A stretch of DNA of 64,000 nucleotides from Chelonoidis abingdonii (taxonomy: Eukaryota; Chordata; Testudines; Testudinidae). The position numbers were made by a program, and so were the translations under genes. The notes beneath the pieces are model-generated. The model saw only the letters and a list, made by a program, of their open reading frames with translations, made no database searches and was not told where the DNA came from. Numbering within the stretch: the stretch's first letter is position 1; each line of letters begins with the position of its first letter. Positions 1 to 12,000 of the stretch are shown piece after piece. The stretch is from contig NC_133773.1 of assembly GCF_003597395.2 (NCBI RefSeq), positions 72,012,438 to 72,076,437 of the forward strand, in the 5' to 3' direction.

Positions 1-440
1 ATCACCACCAAATCTTGGGCTTTGGATGATTTTGTTAGTTGTTTAAAAAAAGCCTCATCCACCTCTTCCACCTGGTTAGGTGGCCTGTAATAGACTCCTA
101 GCATGACATCACTCTGGTTTTTTACCCCTTTTAGCCTAACCCAGAGACTCTCAACACTTCCATCTCCTAGGTCCATCTCCACTTCAGTCCAAGTGTGTAC
201 ATTTTTAATATATAAGGCAACACCTCCTCCCTTTTTCCCCTGTCTATCCTTCCTGAGCAAGCTGTACCCATCCATAACAACATTCCAATCGTGTGTATTA
301 TCCCAACAAGTTTCAGTGATACCAACAATGTGATAGTTGTATTTATGTATTAGCACTTCCAGTTCTTCCTGATTATTACCCAGACTTCTCGCATTTGTAT
401 ATAAGCATCTAAGATACTGATTTGATCTTGCCTCCCAGTT
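1..440 (-). mobile_element. CR1-like LINE, endonuclease-domain fragment
   Basis: Read on the minus strand, about 420 bases are open without a stop and encode the start of a CR1-type APE endonuclease. Visible motifs are LYTNARSLGNNQEELE, VGITETCWD, a DGY segment, DRQGKKGGGVALYI and YYRPP. Asn and Glu at the first two motifs match the catalytic positions of this nuclease family. The element runs off the left edge, so its reverse transcriptase would lie outside the window if it is present. It sits in antisense inside PALLD relative to the gene. The family call is firm; the exact subfamily is not determined. Confidence 0.85.
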
Positions 441-772
441 TTGCCCTGACCCTCCTGGTGTATATAGTGATCAGACAGCTTTCTTAAAACAAAGGCATTA
501 TTTTGGTAGTAGGAATAAAGCGTAAGGGGAAACGGATTTTTTAAAATTGTCTACACATATGTCTGTGATCTCCCAAACAACTACAGCCCCTCTCTGGAGA
601 GGGGGTTCTTTTTAAACCATGCTATAGTTCTTTTGTTCTTCTGTGTCCCCAGACTTTGACCTATCTTGTCAAAACAAGTCCTGTAGGCTCAGCAGCAGAT
701 CAAACAAGTACTCAGAGCCAGTGATTCTGGTATTGTCCTTTAACAACTCTCAAGTGTTTGCTGAAAGAGTGG

Positions 773-1244
773 CTGTGACAGAGTGCTAGGTATGAAGTCA
801 GCACTCTGGAGCTGATGAGGCAGACCTCTGCCTAATTTGTAGGTGGGGCAGGGCAGTAAGGCTAATTAAGCCATTAGCCAGATCCCACAAATAGGCACAG
901 GAAGGAAGTGAAAAGGGAAAGAAGCAGGCAGTGAGAGAGAGATTGCTCTCCCTCTGCTTGTAAAGGTGCCTAGGTATGCTGTGAAGATAGTGGGACTCAA
1001 TTATAAATAAACTGCACAGGGTGTTGGACCAGCACCAGGGTCTGTGTGTGGTTGGTAGACAGAGACAAAAGCAGGACCAAGGAGGCCCTGGTACAGTGGC
1101 TTATCTTGAGGTGGAGGTCTCTTTCCTGCCATTTTTCCAGATAGACTCCTGTTTGGTTTAACTCAAGACCTACAAAAACACCCCAATAACCAGACCAACA
1201 TACTGTATTCATTAATTATTACAGGGCACCTCCAAAGCTGTCAC
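773..1244 (+). mobile_element. LTR-like repeat (possible solo LTR)
   Basis: The stretch begins TGTGACAG and ends CTGTCACA, so it has the TG...CA ends and short inverted termini of an LTR. An AATAAA lies near 1004. No coding sequence flanks it and I could not find a clean target duplication. I recognise the general type as a common turtle repeat, but the class (endogenous retrovirus or Gypsy) cannot be decided here. It lies in a PALLD intron. Confidence 0.4.
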
Positions 1245-2963
1245 AGCTCATACAACTATTAGAAATATAAAAGGAATATCACACACTTTTTACATCATAA
1301 TGGATGCTATGTACCATGTTTACTGCACAGGAAAGATGTTGGAATAGCACAGAAATTCCCAATGATATAATTTCTAGCACTCCATGTGGGTGTCCACAAC
1401 AGCAGTGTCTTGGGAAAAAGTCCAGGAAGGAGGTGGTCTACGCCTTAGAAGCCCCACAGCAGGAACTATCCCTCCTAAGATATATGAAATCCTGCCCTTC
1501 TGTCTGGAGGAACTTGAGGTTTCTCCCCTTGCCACTACTCCTTTGTAACCTGCAATTCTACAGATATTTCAGAGGGAAAGGAGTAAGTTATGTCTTACCG
1601 TTATCACCTAATTTACTGCCTCAGTGATAGTCTGATCCTTATCCTGGCCGGATGCTGGTATCTGCTGAAACATCAGCAGTCTCTTGTTTGGTAGTTGGGA
1701 ACACTAATGTTTACCCACTGGACCAAACAAATATATTTATGCGAGGTCTATGAGAAATTTCAGCAATTTCTGATAACTCGGATAAGCAGATATTTAGTGC
1801 TTAGGGGTCTTGTTAAAGATAGTAGACACTGGTGGAGAATCGGCTTTTAATACAATCAACAAAAAAAACTTGAAATGCACAAATATGTATTCTATTCTTT
1901 AGTGAACTAAAATCTTTCAAAAACTTAGAAGCTTTCTGGTTACTTTGAAATCCTGTTTTCCTCCCATCTATGGCGGTGCCCAAACAGCTACTTACCTCTG
2001 TTTAGCGAAGCTGAATGGACACTCCAACATCTAGATTTCCCACTGTGCTGTGAAATCTGCAGACAGCTGTCCAGAAATCCATATTTTTTACTGGTAACAA
2101 CCTTTCTCACACAGATGTTGCTTCATGAATACTGGAAATAAAATTTCTTGTGTGGTACATTTTGTAAGGCAGCACGTATACATATTATCTATCAATAATA
2201 ATTGTATTTCAAGGTGACTGCTTTTTTTTTCTCCTGCTTTCTGATTTTATGCAATACAACTTCTTTTCTGTATGGGAAGACATCAGTGGTGCAAACAAAA
2301 CAATGACTGAGCTGCCACAAGCTCTTAGCTCTGTGTATAAAGTTTGTTAGGTATATTTTGGGTGTGACTTATAGCCGGCGGAGCAGATGGATAATTTTAC
2401 TACTGGATAACTAAGAATCAATGTGAATGTTATGCTGATGGTCAGAACAGTGAGCAGCATTACTAAACGGTCCATCAGTGGGAGCAGAGTCAGCAGCTGG
2501 ACCATTTAGCAGCATAAATGGAAATGGCAATATGTCTAACTACTTTATTCTACAGGCAATAGGTACCTCACTGCTATCTGTACAACCTATGTTCCAGATA
2601 GTGCAGAAATTTTCCCCTTTTGAAAGGATAACCGTGTAGGATATAATAAAGTAGACCTTGTAACTTTTTATTCATCATTTTTTGTAACCACAGAGTTGCT
2701 TTGGTGTGTTCAGAGTTGGATTGCTAGCTGTAAAAACATTGTTGGCAGTTGGCATGTTAACTAACTCTGATAGGAACTGCCTTTTTATGCAAGAAAAGAT
2801 TTTGAAAGCAAGACATCTGTAAAAGTTGGTACCAACAAGTGAACTTCAGGCTCTGGACATTTATTAACATGTTTGTTTAGTGTTTTGGGGAAAATCTATT
2901 CTGTTAAAATTGTTTATTTTTAATAAAATAATTTGTTTTTCCCCACCTCAATGTTTGTAACAG
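1245..2963 (+). other. PALLD: PALLD intronic sequence
   Basis: AT-rich intron ending in the acceptor TTTGTAACAG at 2954-2963. I see no exon, RNA gene or clear repeat in it; the open frames here are short and have no recognisable domain. Confidence 0.6.
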
Positions 2964-3058
2964 GGCAGAATAAGCTGTACTGGAAGGCTGATGGTTCAGG
3001 CTGTCAATCAGAGAGGACGGAGTCCTCGAACACCCCCCACCCAGCCTCATATCAGAAG
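2964..3058 (+). CDS. PALLD: PALLD exon A (end of an Ig domain and linker)
   Basis: The acceptor is AACAG|GGC and the donor AGAAG|GTACCA. It encodes 31 residues plus two bases, starting GRISCTGRL, the last strand of the third-from-C-terminal Ig domain, then the basic linker. Entry is phase 0 and exit leaves two bases. Confidence 0.9.
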
Positions 3059-6000
3059 GTACCATAGATGTTTTCTTTACACATTCATCACTGCAGCTGC
3101 TAAACATATTTTGCACAAAGGTGCTGGCAGGATTAGAGAGTTGGGAAGAAAGTATATGTGCAATATGGCACACAGGAAGAAACCTAATCTTCTCTTGTAT
3201 CCAAAAATCCCTATAACTTTTGGAGCCATGAGATGTACAACAGGCAACTTATACAACTGTGTGATCTTAGTTTTTTAATCCTTGTCCTCCCTCACTTCCT
3301 TGTTTGCCATGTTCACTTGCTGCATCTTGTCCTAGTCCTGGTCTACACCTAAAACTTAGGTCAACCTAGCTACATCATTCAGGGCTATGAAAAATGTCAT
3401 GTCCTGTGCGATGTAGCTAGGTCACCCTAACCATCACAGTATATGCAGCCAGGACGATGAAAGAATTCTTCCAGTTTGGTTAACCAAGTAGAGGGTCCCA
3501 GTTCAAGTGTCTGCTGTGGTGGCATATATTCGTTCTGTTCATTGGTTATGCCCACTGCAGTATCTTGCCATCAGCTGCCAATTACAACACAGAGTGTAGA
3601 TATGACAGCACTAATTACTACATTCAGGATGAAATTAATGGATTTTGTTGCTCACATGAACAGTTAGCAACTGAGGAAGTATATATGTTACAAATACTGC
3701 ACGGAAAACAGAGCCCTGCTAAATATTAAATTAGATACTAGAAAGTCCTGATAAAACTGTGGTCAGTTGTTTATGAGGATGATTCTCAGATCCCCCACTC
3801 TTATTTCTCCACTTTATTTCCTCCTTTCTCAGAATTCTTCATGTTACCTGATCCTTATTTCTGGACAAGGAAGCCTGTGATGCATTTTTCTCTGGGTCTC
3901 ATAAGCCTCACTCCTGAGTTGGCCAAAAGGTGGTCACTCAAGTGTTGAAAAGCACTTCTCACCCACCCTCACCTAGTGCTATGCAAACTGCCTCCATAAA
4001 GTTCCAGGCCTAAATTCAAACCCTTTCCACAGCAGTGTGTTGCACACTGTCATTAAGCCACTAAGCCCACAAAAGCTAGTTTTATGTCCATTTTGCATAG
4101 TAAATGCAGTGGAGGAGCTATTCCAGGACTGCACAGCCACTGATTCATCAGTAGGTTGATATTCAATATCCCTTGTTGCACTGAATCAGCACCTTTTGCA
4201 ATTAAAAGCCTCTTATTAATCTCTGATAGGAAGAGCTGCCACTAGGAATTGTGGGTCAGAGCTGCAAGGAGCCTGCAGGTCACTAACTTCTAGAGAAGAC
4301 AGTGTAAAAGCCTTTTGGAGGGGTTAGGGGGGCACTTAAAATTTAGGAAGACGGGAACATGCAGATGAGTGAGCGGGAAAGAAAAGAGAAAAAGAAGAAA
4401 CAGAGAACATCAAGCAACAGAGATCAGTCTGGCTATGTTCTTTAAAAGAGCTCTCTTTGGTTTTTCAGCCCGTCCAAAAATATTTGTATTTCTCCAAGAC
4501 AAAAACAAATGGAAACAGATATGAAGGTTGATATGCAAAATAAACTCCTAGTACATGCTAACTGAAGGCAGAATTTCACTTTTAGAGCCATGCAAATATT
4601 ATTGGCCAAATGAATTCAGTTACAGTTGAGCAATCCTAGTTTGTTGCAGTAGGGTGTCACTGTGGGCAGAGTTTGGCCATAGAAGAAATGAATTCATTGG
4701 AGCTGCATGATTGTAGCAGAGGACAGAAACTGGCGATATATCTGTTTTAATTATATATATTTAAATTTACTAAGTAAAATAGGACATTACAGAGATTGCA
4801 AAGAGAACCTTTTGCTAAATAAATTACTTATATAATGGAAATATTGTTACTTTCAGTTGAAAAGGAACTGGTTAGCCACAGACTAGGGTACAATAAATTA
4901 ATGGCCAAGAACTGCTGATCACAGAAATTACAGAAAACTGTATTTTGGGTGGAGGAAATCTGCAGATTCGTCATATTTTCTGCATTTTTCTTCCCATGTC
5001 CTTTTATTTTTACCAAGAACAGTTTAATGTCACAAGATCTTTTGTTGTTTAGTGTGTGTTGCTTATGAGCTAAATTCTCATTCATCTTACAGCACAGTGA
5101 GTTGCTTTTGAAATGATTATAAATATCACAGACAGATAACTGTTTAGTGAAGAATAATCCTCCAGAACAGATGAACAAAATTTAATTCACATTAATGTAA
5201 ATGTAAAATAAATGTCTTTAAGTAGTAACAAATAAGATAATAATGGAAAATCTAATGTGGAACCTAATATATTTGTAAATTGAGATAGTCGTTAGCTTCT
5301 TCTATTTTCTTAAATGTAATTATTGACAGTACAGATTTTCTGGCTTAATCAGTAATAGAGAGGGTTTCAGATGTATGAAGACTAAAGCAGAGTTGTGGCT
5401 GTAAATATAAAGTATTGCCAAAATTCTTGTACATTTTCTTTCACAGAATAAATGAAAACTAAAACATATTACTATGTATATAAACAAACTACCATGTTAG
5501 ATAAGTCATTCATTGTGAATGAGATAATTTTTTACTTCATATCTTTGCTACAAAATGTAGACTGAATCAAATTAATAAATATAGAGAGAGTCATATTTAG
5601 TTGATTTTTGAGCTAAATTCTGCTCTGTTATGCTGGTGTAAATATGGAATTATTACAATGGGATCCAATGGAGTTAATCTAGATTTATACCAGTCTGAGA
5701 TCTGAATTTGGTTCTTCAACTTCACCAGAAAACATGGGGAAATGTCTAATAAACAATGTATTTCATATATTATTTTAAGACCTCGATCTCGATCAAGGGA
5801 CAGTGGCGATGAAAATGAACCAATTCAGGAACGATTCTTCCGACCTCATTTCCTGCAGGCTCCTGGAGACCTGATTGTTCAAGAAGGAAAACTCTGCAGA
5901 ATGGACTGCAAGGCAAGTATCAAGTTTGTTAAAATTAGTCTTTCTGTTGAACCAGAGAGGGAACTCTGTTCAAATTCAGCTGTATCCTGTAATACTCATG

Positions 6001-9000
6001 CACCTCAGATTTCACTGGGAATTCTAGGTACACAAAGGAGGCAGAATTAAACGCAGGATGCAGACTTGACCTTTGGCAAAGCCTCTTATTGGGGCCCACC
6101 CTTGTGGAGGGGGGAAGGAGGGGCTAAGATGTAAAGAAGACTTTCAGTATTTCTTTTCTTAGAATAAAGCCAGCTTGAAAGTTAAGTGATACTTTTACAA
6201 AATTTCAAACATGTGAGTTTGTATTATTGATTTATCCAAAAGGTGAAGGTGAGTCAATAGCATTTCCAACAGCCCACAGCTGGCTGTTGAGGTCCATGAA
6301 AACCATGACTAAACGTACTTCAGTTTATTGGAAGGAATGCAAGTCAGTTAGTGACTACAGGTTAATGCCATTGCTGTACTCATGGCACAAGTTCCTTCCT
6401 GGCTAATAGACTGCAACAGAATCCACTCCTATGATGAGCAGCCATTAAGCCCTGTGCTGACAGGGAAGGGCAGCTCACTAATAGGAATAATCTTCTTTTT
6501 TCCACCTCTTAGTTATACACAAGAAGTCAGTAAGCACAGCTCTGAGAATAATATTTGTCTATCTGCTGTAACTAAAACTCACAAGTTGTAGATCCTACAT
6601 AAGCAGTGACTGTGACTTTGAATGCTCTAAGGGACATTCTTCACCACATAGTATATATATTATAGAAAATATTACCCTAACCAACTTCAGTAGCCCTTTT
6701 TAACTAAGAGTGAGACAGCAAGTTTCACTGATATAATTTGCTCTAAGTACACATGGTAATTTGAAGTTTTTTGCTCTTTTTCTCAAGCACGCATTAAAGC
6801 ATTAAATTTAACATCTTCCCTTTGTAACACTTACTTTCAACCTACTACTCTGTATGTATACGTGCCTATGTATATAGAAAAAGAGAGAGACATTCCCTAC
6901 ACAGGTCACCTGCCCTGTTAAGAAAAATAAACATGAATGAACAGAATGGCTAGTGGAGAGAACTACTGCTAGATAGCATCTAGCCTGATCTGATTCATCC
7001 CTCTGTAGTGGCTTTCATCCTGAAGTCCCAGAGGTTAAAAACTTACGTAAATTAGTGTCATTGTAAAGTAAAGTATTCCTTTGTAAATTACAGATTGTTT
7101 CGATCATTTCTTCCTTTTTAAGAAAGTTTCTTGTTCAGTTGCACACATTTCAGTGAACCAGTTCACCTTGATTTGGTTCTAAGCATGAAAGGAGATAACC
7201 TTTTCCCTCCAATAACAGCAGTACCATAGTGTTATTCTCCTAACCCCTTTTCATGTGTTAGTTGAGAATATTATCTACATACACCCTGTTATGATTAAAA
7301 CAAAGGCCAAATGATCTTTCCAGTGCACAGCTTAAGGATCAATTCTCTGTTGTACTCATGTGAAGTGACTCTGCTATTAAAAGGAAAATGGACACTCAAA
7401 GAGACTGAATGAGAGCCTAAACACTGAGTGGAAAGAGGGACTTTGGGCCACTCTCTTAGCTCAGAGAGAATGACTTCTACAACTGGGTTGTGTAAACTGG
7501 ACATGCACGTCCATGTGAACAGAGATGTGAATCTAACAAACACACAATGCTTGTTGGCAACCAATCCTTTTAGCCCATTTTGGTCTGTTTGAAATCTTAC
7601 AAAGGTAGGACCAAAACTTAGCTTGGTAGAGAGACTTGTGCCTTTGTATAAGATAATTAATTAAAATTCAGATGTCAGCTGTTTACTTTTAAACAATTAG
7701 TGTCTCATAATACAATATCTTACTCTTATTTTTCTAAGTAGTATGTATTGTGGATGAAACATCTTTCAACACTGTCGATGGTTCAAACCATCTGAATACA
7801 AAGTTCTGTAGATGGCATTGTCTATAATAAGCAATACATAACTGGAATGGAATTTGGAGTTCAATAACAGATTACCAATGGGTTTGTTTTTTGAAGGAAG
7901 AATTGATTCACAAACCAGTTGTCATCCTTCGTCTGTAAATTTCCCACAAGAAAAGAATTCTGAAAGTTTCTTTTCTCATTCAGAATCAAGGGCAACATTC
8001 CACAAAGATGACAGGTGATATCCAACCTTTTGTTCTGTAATCTATTACTTTGTTACTTAGATTCAAAATATATTTTAATGCTGAAATCTAGTCAGTCATA
8101 CCTGGGATCCCACTGAAACTTATGGCGTTGTACAAGGTGTAATTTGACCCAGTTGCACTCCTGTGTGTAACTGAGGGCAACATTTGGTTCATTGTATTTT
8201 GTCATACACATAAATTTTCTTACAGAAACATTCCTCCTTTTTCTCTGTGGTATGAAATAAGGAGTTTCCTACTGTTCTGTATTGCTAAGACTCTGTTCCA
8301 TTCTGTTTATATTTAAGGTCAGTGGATTACCAACTCCAGATCTAAGCTGGCAACTCAATGGAAGACCAATTCGTCCTGATAGTTCTCACAAAATGTTGGT
8401 GCGTGAGAACGGTGTACACTCTCTCATCATAGAGCCAGTCACAGCTAGGGATTCTGGAATCTACACGTGCATTGCAACCAATCGAGCTGGTCAAAACACA
8501 TTCAGCCTGGAGCTCATTGTTGCAGGTAATCTCTTCATGCTAAGACTACGCGTTGAAAATTGTTTGAGGCGTACATGAAATATTGAAAATGTAAGTTGAA
8601 GTTCTCTAGGAAAGACGATGGAATTATTATCCAGTAAAATTGGTATCTCATTAATTCAAGGAGGTGAGTGTTTGAACTATCATATGTTCAAATAAATGCA
8701 TATTGTGCATGGTTACAAATGTGAAAAGAGATGTATAACTGTATTTGTTACTTTGAACCAGATCCTTGTCAATGCTCTGACCCCTTTGTGCCCCTCCAGA
8801 AACACAGAGGGACTCTAAAACTGCCATTAAACTGACAGATGAAGATACTCCTGGTAGGAAGAAAACTCTGGCTGTGTTCCACTTGTCACTCAAGAATAGG
8901 GGGCATGCTGAGAAGAGAGAGAGGGCCAGCAGGCACTGCAGCCAGAAGAATAGTCATTACCAGTTGACATTGGGAAAGCAATGGAGCCCAAACATTTAGC

Positions 9001-12000
9001 TAAGTTTGCCCCCGTCTCTTGAGTTCTGTGCTAAACACAACTCAGCCAGCTCCTTGCAATAGCTCCAGTATTAACACTGTATTTTGCAGGGATACAGCAA
9101 GTGCTTGGGGATCTGATAGTATGTAGCAGCCTATCAGGCTGATTGAGAGAAGGAGAGCTTGAAACTCAGTAGGACAGCAAGGAAACTAAAAGGTAACATT
9201 AAAAAGGATCAAATGAAGTCCTCCTTCCTCCAGAGAGGGTATGAGAAAACAAATCATATGACAGATGTTAATCACATCCCTTAATACACTAATGGAAGGT
9301 ATTCAGATACTACGGCGAGGAGCACAGGCTAAGCATCTATACAAAATAGGATGGGGGGGGAGTAGTGGACTGTTTTGTTTTAGTGGGGTATTTTAGTTTT
9401 ACATTTTGTGGGGGTGTTGGTCATATTAGCTCTTGGAGCCCATGGTCACAGGACATTCAAAAGACTATATGGAAGAGATATAAGTTGAAATGACACTATT
9501 TATGTTAAAATATTTTATTGCTGAACAATTAGACACAGTGCAGAGCATATGCTGATGGTCAGCTGGGCAAAGAAGAAATTTTATCCCAAATTCCTTTTGT
9601 GTATGTGCACAATCAGCCAAAAGATATGCTACTACATTTGTCTGAAGTACACTTGAGGCATTAATGGAGACCACAAACCAGACTAGATTGCCAAACTAAG
9701 AGGGAGCTCAAATATTTGTATGGGACCAGTTTTGACAGCTAATGGACATACCTCACAGGATCCCAAAAAAGGAAGCCTCTTTCATTTGACAATATTGAGT
9801 GGGCCTTGTTCAGCTGAACTGAGAATTTAAGTATTTCACCCTGCTCTATTAGAACCCATCTTTCTCTTATTAAAGTCATACACAGGACAAGTTTTACTTC
9901 CCTGAAACAGGTGCGGGTCTAATGCAATTATTTTTAAAGTTTACTGCCACGAACTAGTGGTTTAAAATCTTCTACCTTTAACTGAATAACTGCAATGGAG
10001 GCTGAATGGTAATAGAATGTTGTCACTGTAAATATTGTTGCCATTTCTACGGTGTTTTCACAGCTAAGGAAGAACACAAGCCACCTGTGTTTATAGAGAA
10101 GCTACAGAACACAGGAGTGGCTGATGGATATCCCGTGCGACTGGAGTGTCGAGTCTCTGGGGTGCCATACCCTCAGATATTTTGGAAGAAAGAGAATGAG
10201 TCACTTACTTACAACACTGAAAGAGTGAGGTTAGAGCAGTTTAGTATTATATAATTAATCTCACTGACAAAGATCAAAGTAAATCATGACTGAAATAACC
10301 TTCAGGGAATATGAGGCTGTAAGAATACTTAGTGCAAGGTTCACAAAGGGACTAAAGGTGCCTAACTGCCACTTTAGCTACCTAAATCCCAGAATCAGAC
10401 CCTCCTGGGATTCACAAAATGCCCACTCAGCTACCCCCAAACCCTGTAGGCACCTAAACTCATTCTATGCTTAAATTTTTACGGTGAAAGTTCTCTGTTT
10501 CTGCCTCTGAGCATGAGCACTGCTGCCCCATGGCAGACATACAAACACTTAAGTCCCAGTGGTTCACACATGAGGGGAAGCTTCACAAGCCTCTAGGTAA
10601 ACTCTGAGTTCACTTAGCAAATGAGCTATTTGTAGGGGGACTTACTCAAAATGAGTGGGGGGTAGGAGGAGGATGACCTCTCTTATAACTTAGGGGTGAG
10701 GGTTCTCAACAGGGATGTGGGAGAGCCGGTATCTTGTGTACCTACTCCAATGAATTTAATTATTTATTCATAGTGGGAAGGATTCAACAGCAGAGACTGA
10801 AGGAGCCCCATGTCAAAGTAGCCCAAGGGTTAGAGCACTCTCCTAGGAGGCAGCAGATCCCAGTTCAAATCCCTTTTCCCCTTCAAGTAGAGGGGGGGAC
10901 TTGAACCAGATGTTTCCTTCAGACAAGTGCTCTAACCACTGTGCTAGAGAGTATGAGGTGCCTAATGCTAAGAGAGAATTCAAACAGCAGGAGGTCCCTA
11001 TGACAGTGGCTTCTATGAATCCCATCCCAAGGTGACTGTCTTCCCACATTCATTATGTATATGTAAACATATACATCTGGAAAAAAAGAATATAGTCCCC
11101 CATTCTGTGAGTATCTTAGGAAGCAATGCCTGAAAAAGATTTGAGAACTGTGGTGGATAATCAGCTGAACATGAGCTCCCCCTGTGATGCTGTGACCAAC
11201 AGAATTAAAGATGATCCTAGGATGCATAAATAGGAATCTCACATAGGAGTAGAGATGTTATTTTACCTCTGTACTTCACACTGGTGTGACTGCTGCTGGA
11301 TTATCCAGTTTTGCTGTCCACAAAGGCTAGTGATAAATTGGAGAGGGTTTTGGAGACAAGCTACAATGATTAAAAGCTATGCCTTATAGTGACAGACTCC
11401 AGGAGCTCAAGCTATTTAGCTTAATACAGGGAAAGCTAAGGGATGACTTGTGTACAGTCTGTAAGTACTACTGTGGAACAAATATTTAACAATGGCTCAT
11501 CTATCTAAACAGAAAGGAAATGTTCAATCCAATGGCTGGAAGTTGAAGCTAGACAAATCCAGACCAGAAATACGATGTACATGTTGTCACTGGAACAGTT
11601 TACCAAGGGCTGTGGTAAATTCTCCATCCCTGACAATTTTTAAAGCAAGACAGATCCTCCCCAAATAACCCTTAGAGCCTGTGCACTATACAGGAGGAGG
11701 ACAGACTAAGTGAGCACACTGGTCCTTTCTGGCCTTGGATTCTACAAGTCTGTGAATAGGAAACCTAGGCACTGAATTCAGGCTTCGTGAACCCCAGTGA
11801 CTGTTTAGAGGCTTCTTTGTGAACCTAGCCCTGAGTGTTTTATTATGTGCTCTTAACATGAAGTAATCCTCACAGGAGGCCTGTGAAGTATTAATGTCTT
11901 CATCTACAAAAGGGGAATATGAAGCACATGACTTTCTCAAAACTATGACTATCTGTCTCTCATTCCTTAAAGGTCAAATTTGTTATTCTTCCTCAAAGTT

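Larger units (their letters stand above)
3059..5779 (+). other. PALLD: PALLD intron with small MITEs
   Basis: A GT-AG intron of 2.7 kb ending TATTTTAAG. It holds a palindromic MITE at 3338-3432 and an old palindromic repeat at 5610-5712, listed separately. The remainder (about 3433-5609) is unique-looking AT-rich sequence with nothing I can name. Confidence 0.7.
10333..11829. mobile_element. DNA-transposon-like repeat with inverted ends and tRNA-like palindrome, split by CR1
   Basis: The left end, AAGGTTCACAAAGGGACTAA then AGGTGCCTAA, is mirrored at the right end (11761-11827), where AGGCACTGAATTC and TTTGTGAACCTAG run in the opposite sense. Inside at 10827-10938 are two inverted tRNA-like halves. 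A CR1 tail at 11340-11757 interrupts the right part. The stretch 11050-11340 cannot be classified. It lies within a PALLD intron. The boundaries are inferred from the mirrored ends. Confidence 0.45.

Noticed and set aside
5742..6050. Open frame running from PALLD exon B into the intron
   Set aside because: The part after 5912 is intron read-through; the GC donor and the exact join to exon C explain the gene better.
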